A stretch of DNA of 10,031 nucleotides from Elusimicrobia bacterium RIFCSPLOWO2_01_FULL_64_13 (GCA_001800095.1 MGUT01000039.1:1-10031); one strand, 5' to 3'; counted from the stretch's first letter, positions 1 to 6,515 are shown. Notes: a model not told the origin generated them from the letters alone. Made by a program: numbers and translations.

Positions 1-1099
1 CCTCCGGGCTCCCGAAAAGCAGGAGCTTCTGCTGTTCGCGCGCGAGCTTTTTCCAGGGCAGGTTCACGGGCACCCGGAAACCGCGGCAGACCTGGCGGAG
101 GAGGTCCCCGTAATACTCGGACCAGCCCCGCTTCCAGCGGTGCGTGCGCGTGGTGATGGGGTTGGACCAGGCCGCGATCGCCCCTTCCGCGATGGACTTG
201 TTCCGGTCCGGCACGACGAGGTCCGGGTCCACCTCCAGCTTCGCGCCGATGCCGTCGCACTCGGGGCAGGCCCCGTACGGGGAATTGAAGGAGAAGAGGC
301 GCGGCTCGATCTCCGGCAGGGAGATGCCGCAGGAGGCGCAGGCGAGGCTTTCGCTGTAGAGCGCGCTCTCCCCGCTGGAAAAATCCACCTGCACGAGACC
401 CCGGCCTTCCTTGAGGGCGGTCTCGATGGAGTCGGCGAGCCGCTCCCTGGATTCCGGCGAGACCGCGCTCTGGTCCACGAGGAGCTCGATCACGTGCTTC
501 TTGTAGCGGTCGAGCTTGGGGACGGCGTCCAGGGGAAAGACCTTCCCGTTCACGCGGACGCGGGCGTAGCCGGACCGGCGCAGCCGCTCGAACAGCTCTC
601 CGTAGGTGCCGATGCGCCCGCGCACAAGAGGCGAGAATATCCGCACCTTGGCCCCGGACCCGGCGGCCATGACCCTCGCGATGATCTGCGAGGCGGTCTG
701 CGGCTCGATGGCCTTGCGGCAGTTCGGGCAATGCGGCGTTCCGGCCCGCGCGAAAAGGAGGCGGAAGTAATCGTAGATCTCCGTGACGGTGCCGACGGTG
801 GAGCGGGGGTTGTGGGAGGGGTTCCTCTGCTCGATGGCGATGGCCGGGGAGAGGCCTTCGATCAGGTCCACGTCCGGCTTGTCCATCATCTCCAAAAACT
901 GCCTGGCGTAGGCCGAGAGGGACTCGACGTAGCGCCTCTGGCCTTCGGCGTAGAGCGTGTCGAAGGCCAGGGAGGACTTGCCCGAGCCCGAGAGGCCCGT
1001 GATCACCACGAGCTTGTTCCTGGGGATCTCGAGCGTGATGTTCTTGAGGTTGTGCTCCCTGGCGCCGCGGATGAGGATGCGGTCGGCGTTGGCGGCCAT
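1..1099 (-). CDS. uvrA: UvrA, excinuclease ABC subunit A (N-terminal part, cut by window edge)
   Basis: UvrA is the ATP-dependent DNA-damage sensor of nucleotide excision repair; it loads UvrB at lesions in the cytoplasm. The 366 codons present begin at ATG 1099-1097 and run off the left edge, so the second ATPase half is missing; family members are about 940 residues. Visible are Walker A GLSGSGKS at residues 35-42, followed by the UvrA-typical stretch AFDTLYAEGQRRYVESLSAY, then NPRSTVGTVTEIYDY near 97-111. The first zinc finger is seen as CASC (254-257) and CPEC (278-281) flanking PRLFSFNSPYG. An extra CPNC pair lies at 124-127. The start matches the usual N-terminus (short leader, then ILIRGAREHNLKNI). 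No good Shine-Dalgarno precedes it. The patatin-family gene ends 13 bases upstream on the same strand, so coupled expression is likely. Base composition is that of the high-GC neighbours. Identification is essentially certain. Confidence 0.97.
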   Translation of the reverse strand, partial: MAANADRILIRGAREHNLKNITLEIPRNKLVVITGLSGSGKSSLAFDTLYAEGQRRYVESLSAYARQFLEMMDKPDVDLIEGLSPAIAIEQRNPSHNPRSTVGTVTEIYDYFRLLFARAGTPHCPNCRKAIEPQTASQIIARVMAAGSGAKVRIFSPLVRGRIGTYGELFERLRRSGYARVRVNGKVFPLDAVPKLDRYKKHVIELLVDQSAVSPESRERLADSIETALKEGRGLVQVDFSSGESALYSESLACASCGISLPEIEPRLFSFNSPYGACPECDGIGAKLEVDPDLVVPDRNKSIAEGAIAAWSNPITTRTHRWKRGWSEYYGDLLRQVCRGFRVPVNLPWKKLAREQQKLLLFGSPE

Positions 1100-1112
1100 T
1101 CCGGAGCGCCCG

Positions 1113-3119
1113 TCAGTAGCGCAGTCCGGGGCCGGGGCGGGCCGGGACCTGGCAGGTGTCGGCGAAGTAGGGCAGGCGGGCCTTGATCTTGGTCAGGGCC
1201 TCCGCCGCCGCCTCCTCCCCCAGGGGGATGATCTGCTTGGCCCGGTGGAGGTCCAGCCAGGAGTAGCGCTTGGTCTCGGGATGGATGACGATGTGGGACG
1301 GGTCCGTGCGCAGGGTGGCGATCTGGTACTGCATGGTGTAGAGCATCTTGAAGAAGATGCTCACCATGCCCGGCGTGCGGGCCGGGAATATGCCCAGACG
1401 CCGCAGGGCCACTTTCCGCTCCGAGGCCTTGTTGGTGAGGTGGGCGGAGATGAGGATGTCGGCCCCCATGGAGGCGATGACGGACGTGGGGACGGGATTC
1501 ACCAGGCCTCCGTCCACGAGGTAGCGCTCGCCGAGTTTGGGCGGGCAGAACACCATGGGGAGCGACAGGCTCGCCCGGACCGCCTGCCAGACCTTGCCTT
1601 CCCGGAGGACCACGCCGTCGCCCGTCATGATGTCCGTGGCCACGCAGCCGAAGGGCGTGAAGAGGTCGGTAAAGTCCGCCTCCCCCAGGTATTTCTTAAG
1701 GAAGCGGGAGATGGTCTGCCCGAGGAGAACGCCCCCGTGCGGCCAGGGCAGGTTCAGGTCGCCCAGGATGTTCCCGCGCAGCCACGACTTGGTGATGGAG
1801 TGGGCGATGGATTCGATCTCCAGGGCGCTCAACCCGGAGGCGGAGAAGGCGCCCAGGAGCGCTCCCATGGAGGTGCCGGAGATGAAGTCCACGGGGATCT
1901 TCTCCCTCTCGAAGACCTTGAGCATCCCGATGGAGGTATAGCCGTAGGCCGCGCCGGACCCGAGGGCGAATCCCACCTGGAGCCTCCCTATGGACCGGGC
2001 GATCCTGCCGAACATCTTCCAGGTGAGCTCCGCCCCAGGCACGCTCAAGACGGGCGAGAATCCGCGGCCGAGTATGCTGGAGATGCGGCCGCTCCAGGGG
2101 ATGGTGAAGTCGGGGCGGAAGGCCCTGGACGGGTCCTTTCCCAGAGCGATGGTCCGCACGGTCTGCGCGCCGGGCAAGCGGGTCTTGAGCTCTTCCAATT
2201 TCGAGCCGGGCCCGGAAGAGACATAATAGACCGCGTCGCATTCGGAAAGGGTGGAGGCGGTGACGTCGTCCCAGGGATCCGGCCGGTCCCGGCGGGGATC
2301 GACCAGGATGAAATCGTAGATCTCGCGGAAGAAGGATATGAGGGCGGGGATGGAGCGGAAGAGCGTGGAAGAGAATATCTCTTCCTTGAGCCAGATGATC
2401 TCGAGTCCCGAGGAATGGACCCGCGTGATCTTCTCCAGCACTTTGGGGTGTTTGAACTCCTCCCAGCCGATCGCGGGCGGGACGGCGGGATTGGGATCGA
2501 GCCCGAGAGCTTTAAGGATCTCGGAGCCCCTGGGGTCGAGGGTCAGGAGGAGGACGCGCCGGCGCGTCTGCTCCTTCAGGGAAAGGGCGAGGTTGGTCAG
2601 GAACAATGTCCTCTCCTCCCGGCTCGCGTCGCAGAAAAATCCGAGGGCTTCCGGCTTGAGGGACGGGACCATGGCGTCCTTCCTGGCCACGGACAGGCGC
2701 TGGGATATGAGCCGGGAGAGATAAAAGGACGCGGCAGGGTCCTTCTTAAGGAAAGCGTCGAAGTCCTTCCTGTAGAGAACGAGGAAACTGGCGGTGGCGT
2801 CTATGAGGGCCGTCACGGACCGCTTGGCTCCGGTCAGGAGAGCCACGCCCCCGAAGCTGTCTCCGCGGACGAGGTAGTTGAGGACTTTCTCCCGTCCGTT
2901 CTCCTTGGTGACGATCTTCACCCGGCCGGATTCGAGCACGTACAGGGCGTCGCCCGGGTCGCCTTCCTGGTAGAGGCAAGCGCCCTTGGGCAGGGACAGG
3001 GGGGTCAGTCGCCGGGAGAGCTCCCTTTGGGCGTCGAGCTCGAGCTCGGAAAAAATGGGCACCCGGCGCAAAAAGTTGACGCGGTCCTCGAAAATCTCCG
3101 ACCGGCTTGATTTTTTCAC
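1113..3119 (-). CDS. cNMP-binding / degenerate MinD-like / patatin-like phospholipase protein
   Basis: About 668 residues in three parts. Residues 17-145 form a cyclic-nucleotide-binding beta-roll (ALYVLESGRVKIV at 58-70, RKDFDAFLKKDP at 117-128). Residues about 155-330 look like a MinD/CpaE/ParA fold (LALSLKEQTRRRVLLLTLDP, then YDFILVDP at 268-275), but the Walker A position reads FFCDASREERT, without the Gly-rich Lys loop, so ATP binding is doubtful. Residues 380-610 form a patatin lipase domain: glycine loop LGSGAAYG (386-393), nucleophile elbow GTSMG with Ser417, and DGG with Asp536 as the second dyad residue. NTE-type proteins of this class hydrolyse phospholipids or lysophospholipids at membranes. 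The cNMP pocket has Gly91 where binders have Glu; Arg100-Ser101 remain. The oxyanion loop has Tyr where Arg is usual. The frame is open up to an ATG at 3254-3252, but that would run through the promoter, so GTG 3119-3117 is chosen. The domain calls are firm; the start and exact substrate are not. Confidence 0.9.
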   Translation of the reverse strand: MKKSSRSEIFEDRVNFLRRVPIFSELELDAQRELSRRLTPLSLPKGACLYQEGDPGDALYVLESGRVKIVTKENGREKVLNYLVRGDSFGGVALLTGAKRSVTALIDATASFLVLYRKDFDAFLKKDPAASFYLSRLISQRLSVARKDAMVPSLKPEALGFFCDASREERTLFLTNLALSLKEQTRRRVLLLTLDPRGSEILKALGLDPNPAVPPAIGWEEFKHPKVLEKITRVHSSGLEIIWLKEEIFSSTLFRSIPALISFFREIYDFILVDPRRDRPDPWDDVTASTLSECDAVYYVSSGPGSKLEELKTRLPGAQTVRTIALGKDPSRAFRPDFTIPWSGRISSILGRGFSPVLSVPGAELTWKMFGRIARSIGRLQVGFALGSGAAYGYTSIGMLKVFEREKIPVDFISGTSMGALLGAFSASGLSALEIESIAHSITKSWLRGNILGDLNLPWPHGGVLLGQTISRFLKKYLGEADFTDLFTPFGCVATDIMTGDGVVLREGKVWQAVRASLSLPMVFCPPKLGERYLVDGGLVNPVPTSVIASMGADILISAHLTNKASERKVALRRLGIFPARTPGMVSIFFKMLYTMQYQIATLRTDPSHIVIHPETKRYSWLDLHRAKQIIPLGEEAAAEALTKIKARLPYFADTCQVPARPGPGLRY

Positions 3120-3129
3120 GGTTCGGGGT

Positions 3130-3158
3130 AATCTAGCTCTTTTTTTTATGTTTGTCAA
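3130..3158 (-). promoter_or_regulatory. sigma70-type promoter for the patatin-uvrA unit
   Basis: On the minus strand, a perfect -35 box TTGACA lies at 3158-3153, followed by a 17-base A-rich spacer (eight A in a row) and a -10 box TAGATT at 3135-3130 (4 of 6 consensus matches). The predicted start of transcription is near 3123, which leaves only about 4 to 5 bases before the GTG at 3119. The mRNA would therefore be nearly leaderless, in line with the absence of a Shine-Dalgarno. The AT-rich tract stands out in otherwise GC-rich DNA. Confidence 0.55.
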
Positions 3159-3160
3159 AC
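3150..3160. repeat. 11-bp palindrome holding both divergent -35 boxes
   Basis: GTTTG-T-CAAAC is a perfect 5-bp inverted repeat around a central T at 3155. It contains TTGTCA on the plus strand and TTGACA on the minus strand. The symmetry may simply reflect two -35 elements facing opposite ways, or it may be an operator that would block both promoters at once. Confidence 0.5.
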
Positions 3161-3181
3161 CAGCGCCCAAACTGGTATAAT
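3152..3181 (+). promoter_or_regulatory. Strong extended -10 promoter for the crp-hisS-desulfurase-terC operon
   Basis: The -35 box TTGTCA at 3152-3157 (5 of 6 matches) is followed by 18 bases and a perfect TATAAT at 3176-3181. The -10 box is preceded by TGG at 3173-3175, which is the extended -10 (TGn) motif. Transcription should start near 3188, giving a leader of about 67 bases before the ATG at 3255. This is the best promoter-like sequence in the window. Its -35 box overlaps the -35 box of the opposite-strand promoter in five bases, so RNA polymerase probably cannot occupy both at once. Confidence 0.65.
3159..3176. promoter_or_regulatory. Candidate operator ACCAG-N8-CTGGT
   Basis: An 18-bp dyad with perfect 5-bp arms, ACCAG at 3159-3163 and CTGGT at 3172-3176, separated by 8 bases. 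It fills the spacer of the rightward promoter and touches the first base of its -10 box. A protein bound here would be expected to repress the rightward operon. It lies upstream of the leftward promoter, at about -40 to -53, where a Crp/Fnr protein could instead activate. The arms do not match TGTGA or TTGAT, so which regulator binds, if any, is unknown. Confidence 0.3.
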
Positions 3182-3208
3182 GAACTTTCTCTGACGATAA
3201 GACGGCCC

Positions 3209-3232
3209 CCGCGCCGGCCCCGGCCCGCGCGG
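3209..3232 (+). other. GC-rich stem-loop in the 5' leader of the crp operon
   Basis: CCGCGC at 3209-3214 can pair with GCGCGG at 3227-3232, and two more G-C pairs (3216-3217 with 3224-3225) are possible inside the 12-base loop. It is followed by TCTTTCC, which is too short a T-run for a convincing terminator, and by the ribosome binding site about 14 bases on. It could modulate initiation or mRNA stability. In DNA this GC-rich such hairpins also arise by chance, so confidence is low. Confidence 0.25.
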
Positions 3233-3245
3233 TCTTTCCGCCGGC

Positions 3246-3249
3246 GAGG
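3246..3249 (+). promoter_or_regulatory. Ribosome binding site deciding the crp start
   Basis: GAGG at 3246-3249 lies 5 bases before ATG 3255. The in-frame GTG at 3249 overlaps this motif and would have no Shine-Dalgarno of its own, so ATG 3255 is preferred. Confidence 0.6.
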
Positions 3250-3254
3250 TGCAC

Positions 3255-3947
3255 ATGAAAACTGACAAATACGCTCTTCTAAGCCGGGTCTCGCTCCTGC
3301 AAGGACTGTCGGGCTCGGTGCTCAACCGCATCTCCAAGTTCGCGAGCTTCCACAATTTCCGCCGCGGGGAGAGGATATTCTCGGAGGATTCCTCCGGGGA
3401 ATGCCTCTACGTCCTGGTGAGCGGCCGGGTGAAGATTTACACCTCGGCGGGGTCCCGGACCAAGACCTTCGCCCTCCTCGACCCCGGCGACTTCTTCGGG
3501 GAGATGGCGCTCCTGGGCGAGCCCACCCGCTCGGCCAGCGCCCGCGCCCTCCTGGACACGGAGCTCCTGGTCCTGGAAAGGAAGGATTTCCACAAGTTCC
3601 TGAAGGCCGACCCCGGCCTCTCGCTCACGGTGCTCAAGACGCTCTGCAGCCGGCTCCGCCGGGCGGACATGGAGATCGAGATGCTCTCCTTCCAGAACGT
3701 GATCGGGCGGACGGCCATCACGCTCACCGAGTTGGAGGCCAAGTACGGCAGGCAGGTCGCGGGAGGCATATTGATCGACGCCGGCATCACCCAGCAGGAA
3801 CTGGCCGACCTCATCGGGACCGCGCGGGAGATGGTCACCCGGGTCCTCACCCGCTTCCGCAAGATGCGGGCCATCAGCCTCGAACGGGCGACGGGCAAGA
3901 TCGTCATCCTCGACAAAGAAAAGCTCAAGAACTGCATCTACCAATAG
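3255..3947 (+). CDS. Crp/Fnr-family transcriptional regulator
   Basis: A 230-residue cytoplasmic dimeric DNA-binding regulator of normal family length. Residues about 12-115 form the cyclic-nucleotide-binding beta-roll (CLYVLVSGRVKIYT at 50-63; phosphate-binding cassette FGEMALLGEPTRSASA at 81-96). Glu83, Arg92 and Ser93 match the cAMP-contacting Glu72, Arg82 and Ser83 of E. coli CRP, so a cyclic nucleotide ligand is plausible. Residues 112-146 form the dimer helix. The helix-turn-helix lies at 178-201, and its recognition helix has Arg191-Glu192-x3-Arg196, the pattern with which CRP reads TGTGA. No cysteine cluster for an Fnr-type Fe-S centre is seen near the N-terminus. It is first in a five-gene operon and divergent from a protein with a similar sensor domain, so autoregulation and control of both units are likely but unproven. 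Its stop lies one base before hisS. Confidence 0.94.
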   Translation: MKTDKYALLSRVSLLQGLSGSVLNRISKFASFHNFRRGERIFSEDSSGECLYVLVSGRVKIYTSAGSRTKTFALLDPGDFFGEMALLGEPTRSASARALLDTELLVLERKDFHKFLKADPGLSLTVLKTLCSRLRRADMEIEMLSFQNVIGRTAITLTELEAKYGRQVAGGILIDAGITQQELADLIGTAREMVTRVLTRFRKMRAISLERATGKIVILDKEKLKNCIYQ

Positions 3948-3948
3948 A

Positions 3949-5256
3949 ATGAGCATATCCAACAGAAACGAACCCGATGTCAAACGGGAGCGGATACAAT
4001 CCGTTCGCGGTATGAGCGATATCCTTCCGGGACGGGCAAAGCAATACGTTCAAATAGAATCAGCAGCACGTAGAGTGTTCGATCTGTATGGTTTTCAGGA
4101 GATTCGCACGCCGATCCTAGAATCCATTACTTTGTTTAAACGAGCGATCGGTGAAACGACGGATATCGTTGAGAAAGAAATGTTCACCCTTACAGATCGA
4201 GGCGATCGTACTCTATGTTTACGTCCGGAAGGAACGGCCGGGATTGCAAGGGCCTATATTGAGAATAATCTCGGCAGCAATCAGTCCTTGGTCAAACTTT
4301 TCTATATTGGACCCATGTTCCGCGCGGAACGTCCACAAAAAGGACGCTTCCGTGAATTCGAACAAATCGGTTGCGAAGCGTTTGGAAATTCTTCTCCGGA
4401 AGCCGAAGCCCAAATGATACGCATGGTCGTACAGATGTTTGGTGATTTCGGGATACCGTTTCCACTATTGAAAGTCAACAATATCGGCTGCGAAATTTGC
4501 CGTGGTCCTTATATAGAAAAGTTGCGAAACTATCTTGAGTCAATTTCAAACAACCTTTCCGAAACGAATCAGAGACGTTTAGTTAATAACCCGCTTAGGG
4601 TTCTTGATTCTAAAGAGGACGGAGAACAATTAACAGACATACCGTTAATAAGCGACTATGTATGCGATAGCTGTAAAGAGCATTTTGGAAAAGTCTTAAA
4701 TTCTCTTTCAATACTTAGCGTGCAATATCGTGTCGATCCGCGACTTGTGCGCGGCTTGGATTACTACACAAAATCAGTCTTCGAGATTTATCCTCCCGAT
4801 AGGTCGGGTTCTCAAGATGCGCTGGCGGCCGGTGGACGTTATGACAATTTAGTTCGCGATATGGGCGGACCGTCTGTTCCTGCGGTAGGATTTGCGTTGG
4901 GTGTTGAACGTACAATTGCGGAGATTAATAATTGTTTAGATAGTTTGAAAAATATAGATGAGCGCGCCGGGGTCTTTGTCGCGGCACTTGGTGGTCCTGC
5001 GGTCCAAAAGTGCGTCAAAGTAGTGGAGGATCTTCGAGACGCGTCAATCAAGACCGAATCCATACTCGTAAATAACCAGAGCTTAAAATCTCAATTGCGA
5101 TTTGCAGATTTTTTAAAAGTGAGACTTTGTGTTATTGTCGGTGATAACGAACTTGCTAATAATGCGGCAATCGTTCGAGATATGATCTCTAGCAGCCAAA
5201 CAGAGGTACTACTCCCAAATCTTGTCAGCGATATTAAGAATCGGTTAGGCGCGTGA
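3949..5256 (+). CDS. hisS: Histidyl-tRNA synthetase, compositionally foreign
   Basis: A class II aminoacyl-tRNA synthetase that charges tRNA-His with histidine in the cytoplasm. It has 435 residues, slightly longer than usual. Motif 1 lies around RTPILE (53-58). Motif 2 is GPMFRAERPQKGRFREFEQI (121-140). The histidine-specific RGLDYYT is at 268-274, with AAGGRYDN at 293-300, and motif 3 GFALGVERT at 314-322. Between them are CEIC (181-184) and CDSC (239-242), a cysteine pattern found in the insertion domain of many bacterial HisRS. The C-terminal anticodon-binding domain is complete (SLKSQLRFAD, VIVGDNELA). ATG 3949 follows the crp stop by one base, has no Shine-Dalgarno, and adds about a dozen residues ahead of the usual IQSVRGMSDILPG start. 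Hand-counted GC is 37-45% in blocks at 4561, 4921 and 5161, against 68% at 3841 and 83% at 5401. Codons such as TTA, ATA, AAT and CGA are frequent only here. It is probably an acquired gene, and it appears intact. Confidence 0.97.
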   Translation: MSISNRNEPDVKRERIQSVRGMSDILPGRAKQYVQIESAARRVFDLYGFQEIRTPILESITLFKRAIGETTDIVEKEMFTLTDRGDRTLCLRPEGTAGIARAYIENNLGSNQSLVKLFYIGPMFRAERPQKGRFREFEQIGCEAFGNSSPEAEAQMIRMVVQMFGDFGIPFPLLKVNNIGCEICRGPYIEKLRNYLESISNNLSETNQRRLVNNPLRVLDSKEDGEQLTDIPLISDYVCDSCKEHFGKVLNSLSILSVQYRVDPRLVRGLDYYTKSVFEIYPPDRSGSQDALAAGGRYDNLVRDMGGPSVPAVGFALGVERTIAEINNCLDSLKNIDERAGVFVAALGGPAVQKCVKVVEDLRDASIKTESILVNNQSLKSQLRFADFLKVRLCVIVGDNELANNAAIVRDMISSSQTEVLLPNLVSDIKNRLGA

Positions 5257-6515
5257 AAAAGGCGGTGAAGAGAAAGAAGCTCATCTACTTCGACTATAAC
5301 GCCACCACGCCCGTCCGGCCGGAAGTCGCCGGGGCCATGGCGCCCTACCTCGACCCGGAAGCCGGGCTCTGGGGCAACCCGTCCAGCGTGCATTTCCCGG
5401 GCCAGGAGGCCCGCCGTGCCGTGGAGGACGCCCGGGCCGGGGTGGCCCGCTTCCTGGGGGCCTCCCCCGAGGAGATCATATTCACCTCCTGCGGCACGGA
5501 GTCGGACACCGCCGCCATCAAGGGCGCGGCCTTCGCCGCCAAAGAGCGCGGCAAGGGCGGCCACATCATCACCAGCTCCATCGAGCACGACTGCGTGCTC
5601 TTCTGCTGCGAATACCTGCGCACCCAGGGCTGGGACGTCACTTTTTTGCCCGTGGATTCCTCCGGCCTGGTGGACCCGGACGAGGTCAAAAAGGCCATAC
5701 GCAAGGACACGGTCCTCGTGAGCGTGATGCACGCCAATAACGAGACCGGCGTCATCGAGCCCGTGGCCGAAATAGGCCGGATCTGCAGGGAGCGCGAGGT
5801 CGTCTTCCATTCCGACGGGATCCAGAGCGCGGGCAAGATCCCGACGCGGGTCTCCGAGCTCAACGCGGACCTCTTCTCGCTCTCGGCGCACAAGCTCTAC
5901 GGCCCCAAGGGCGTGGGGGTGCTGTACGCGCGCAAGGGCACGCGCCTGCACCCCCTCTTCCACGGCCACCACGAGCGCGGCCGGCGCGCGGGGACGGAGA
6001 ACGTGGCCGGCATCGTGGGCTGCGCGGCGGCCTGCGAGCTCGCCGGCAAAGACATGGTCCGGGACGCGGAGAAGGTCGCGAAGCTCCGCGACCGTCTGGA
6101 GGAGGGGATCCTGCGGTCCGTCCCCTGCGTGTTCCGGAACGGGCCCAAGGGCGGCCGAATCCCCGGCACCTCGAACTTGAGCTTCGAGTACGTGGAGGGG
6201 GAGGGCTGCGTGATGCTCCTCGACCTCGAAGGGATCGCGGTCTCGACCGGTTCGGCCTGCGCCTCCGGCACCACCAAGGCCTCGCACGTCCTGCGCGCCA
6301 TGGGGGTCCCGGGCAACCTCGCCCAGGGCGCGTTGAGGTTCTCCCTCGGGCACTTCAACAGCGGCGCGGACGTGGACGCCGCCCTCGAGGCCGTGCCCAG
6401 GGTGGCGGCGAAACTCCGGTCCATGTCGCCCCTGTGGGAGGACCGGACCAAGGGGGTCGAGACCCGGATCACCCCGCCCGACCGGTTCCTCGGGCTCCGC
6501 CCGCCCCGGCCATGA
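5253..6515 (+). CDS. Cysteine desulfurase, NifS/IscS type
   Basis: A PLP-dependent class V aminotransferase-fold enzyme that converts cysteine to alanine and passes the sulfur to Fe-S cluster assembly or tRNA thiolation. It has 420 residues. Visible are the N-terminal YFDYNATTPV (12-21), GNPSSVH (41-47), the PLP-stacking His112 in IEHD, Asp188 and Gln191 in SDGIQSAGK, the PLP lysine Lys214 in SAHKLYGPKG, RRAGTEN (244-250) and the mobile-loop catalytic Cys336 in STGSACASG. The long cysteine loop and GTEN favour the NifS/IscS group over SufS. The last roughly 30 residues (after LRSMSPLW) are a Pro/Arg-rich tail I do not recognise. The GTG start overlaps the hisS stop (GTGA); a second in-frame GTG at 5265 is possible. 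No IscU/NifU scaffold gene follows, so its sulfur acceptor is unclear. Codon use is high-GC, unlike hisS. Confidence 0.95.
   Translation: MKKAVKRKKLIYFDYNATTPVRPEVAGAMAPYLDPEAGLWGNPSSVHFPGQEARRAVEDARAGVARFLGASPEEIIFTSCGTESDTAAIKGAAFAAKERGKGGHIITSSIEHDCVLFCCEYLRTQGWDVTFLPVDSSGLVDPDEVKKAIRKDTVLVSVMHANNETGVIEPVAEIGRICREREVVFHSDGIQSAGKIPTRVSELNADLFSLSAHKLYGPKGVGVLYARKGTRLHPLFHGHHERGRRAGTENVAGIVGCAAACELAGKDMVRDAEKVAKLRDRLEEGILRSVPCVFRNGPKGGRIPGTSNLSFEYVEGEGCVMLLDLEGIAVSTGSACASGTTKASHVLRAMGVPGNLAQGALRFSLGHFNSGADVDAALEAVPRVAAKLRSMSPLWEDRTKGVETRITPPDRFLGLRPPRP

Noticed and set aside
140..1186. A 348-codon plus-strand frame opposite uvrA
   Set aside because: The opposite strand encodes an unmistakable UvrA N-terminus, including Walker A and the zinc finger.
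957..3110. A 717-codon plus-strand open frame opposite the patatin gene
   Set aside because: Its protein is Gly/Glu/Asp/Arg-rich low complexity with no recognisable domain, and it is the mirror of a well-conserved gene; long antisense frames are expected in GC-rich coding DNA.
3106..3120. CTTGA-N5-TCACG as a CRP or FNR binding site
   Set aside because: Spacing is 5 instead of 6 for CRP, the arms match imperfectly, and it sits on the leftward start codon; too weak to list as a site.
3201..3240. An intrinsic terminator or attenuator before crp
   Set aside because: The stem is only six pairs with a 12-base loop and is followed by TCTTTCC rather than a real T-run; kept only as a low-confidence stem-loop.
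6434..6511. Upstream start for TerC, 26 codons earlier
   Set aside because: The extension is Pro/Arg-rich, overlaps the desulfurase frame entirely, and would place a non-membrane leader ahead of a normal TerC N-terminus; the ATGA junction is a better start.
6440..6511. A manganese (yybP-ykoY) riboswitch ahead of TerC
   Set aside because: TerC starts inside the desulfurase gene with a 4-base overlap, leaving no leader for such an element.
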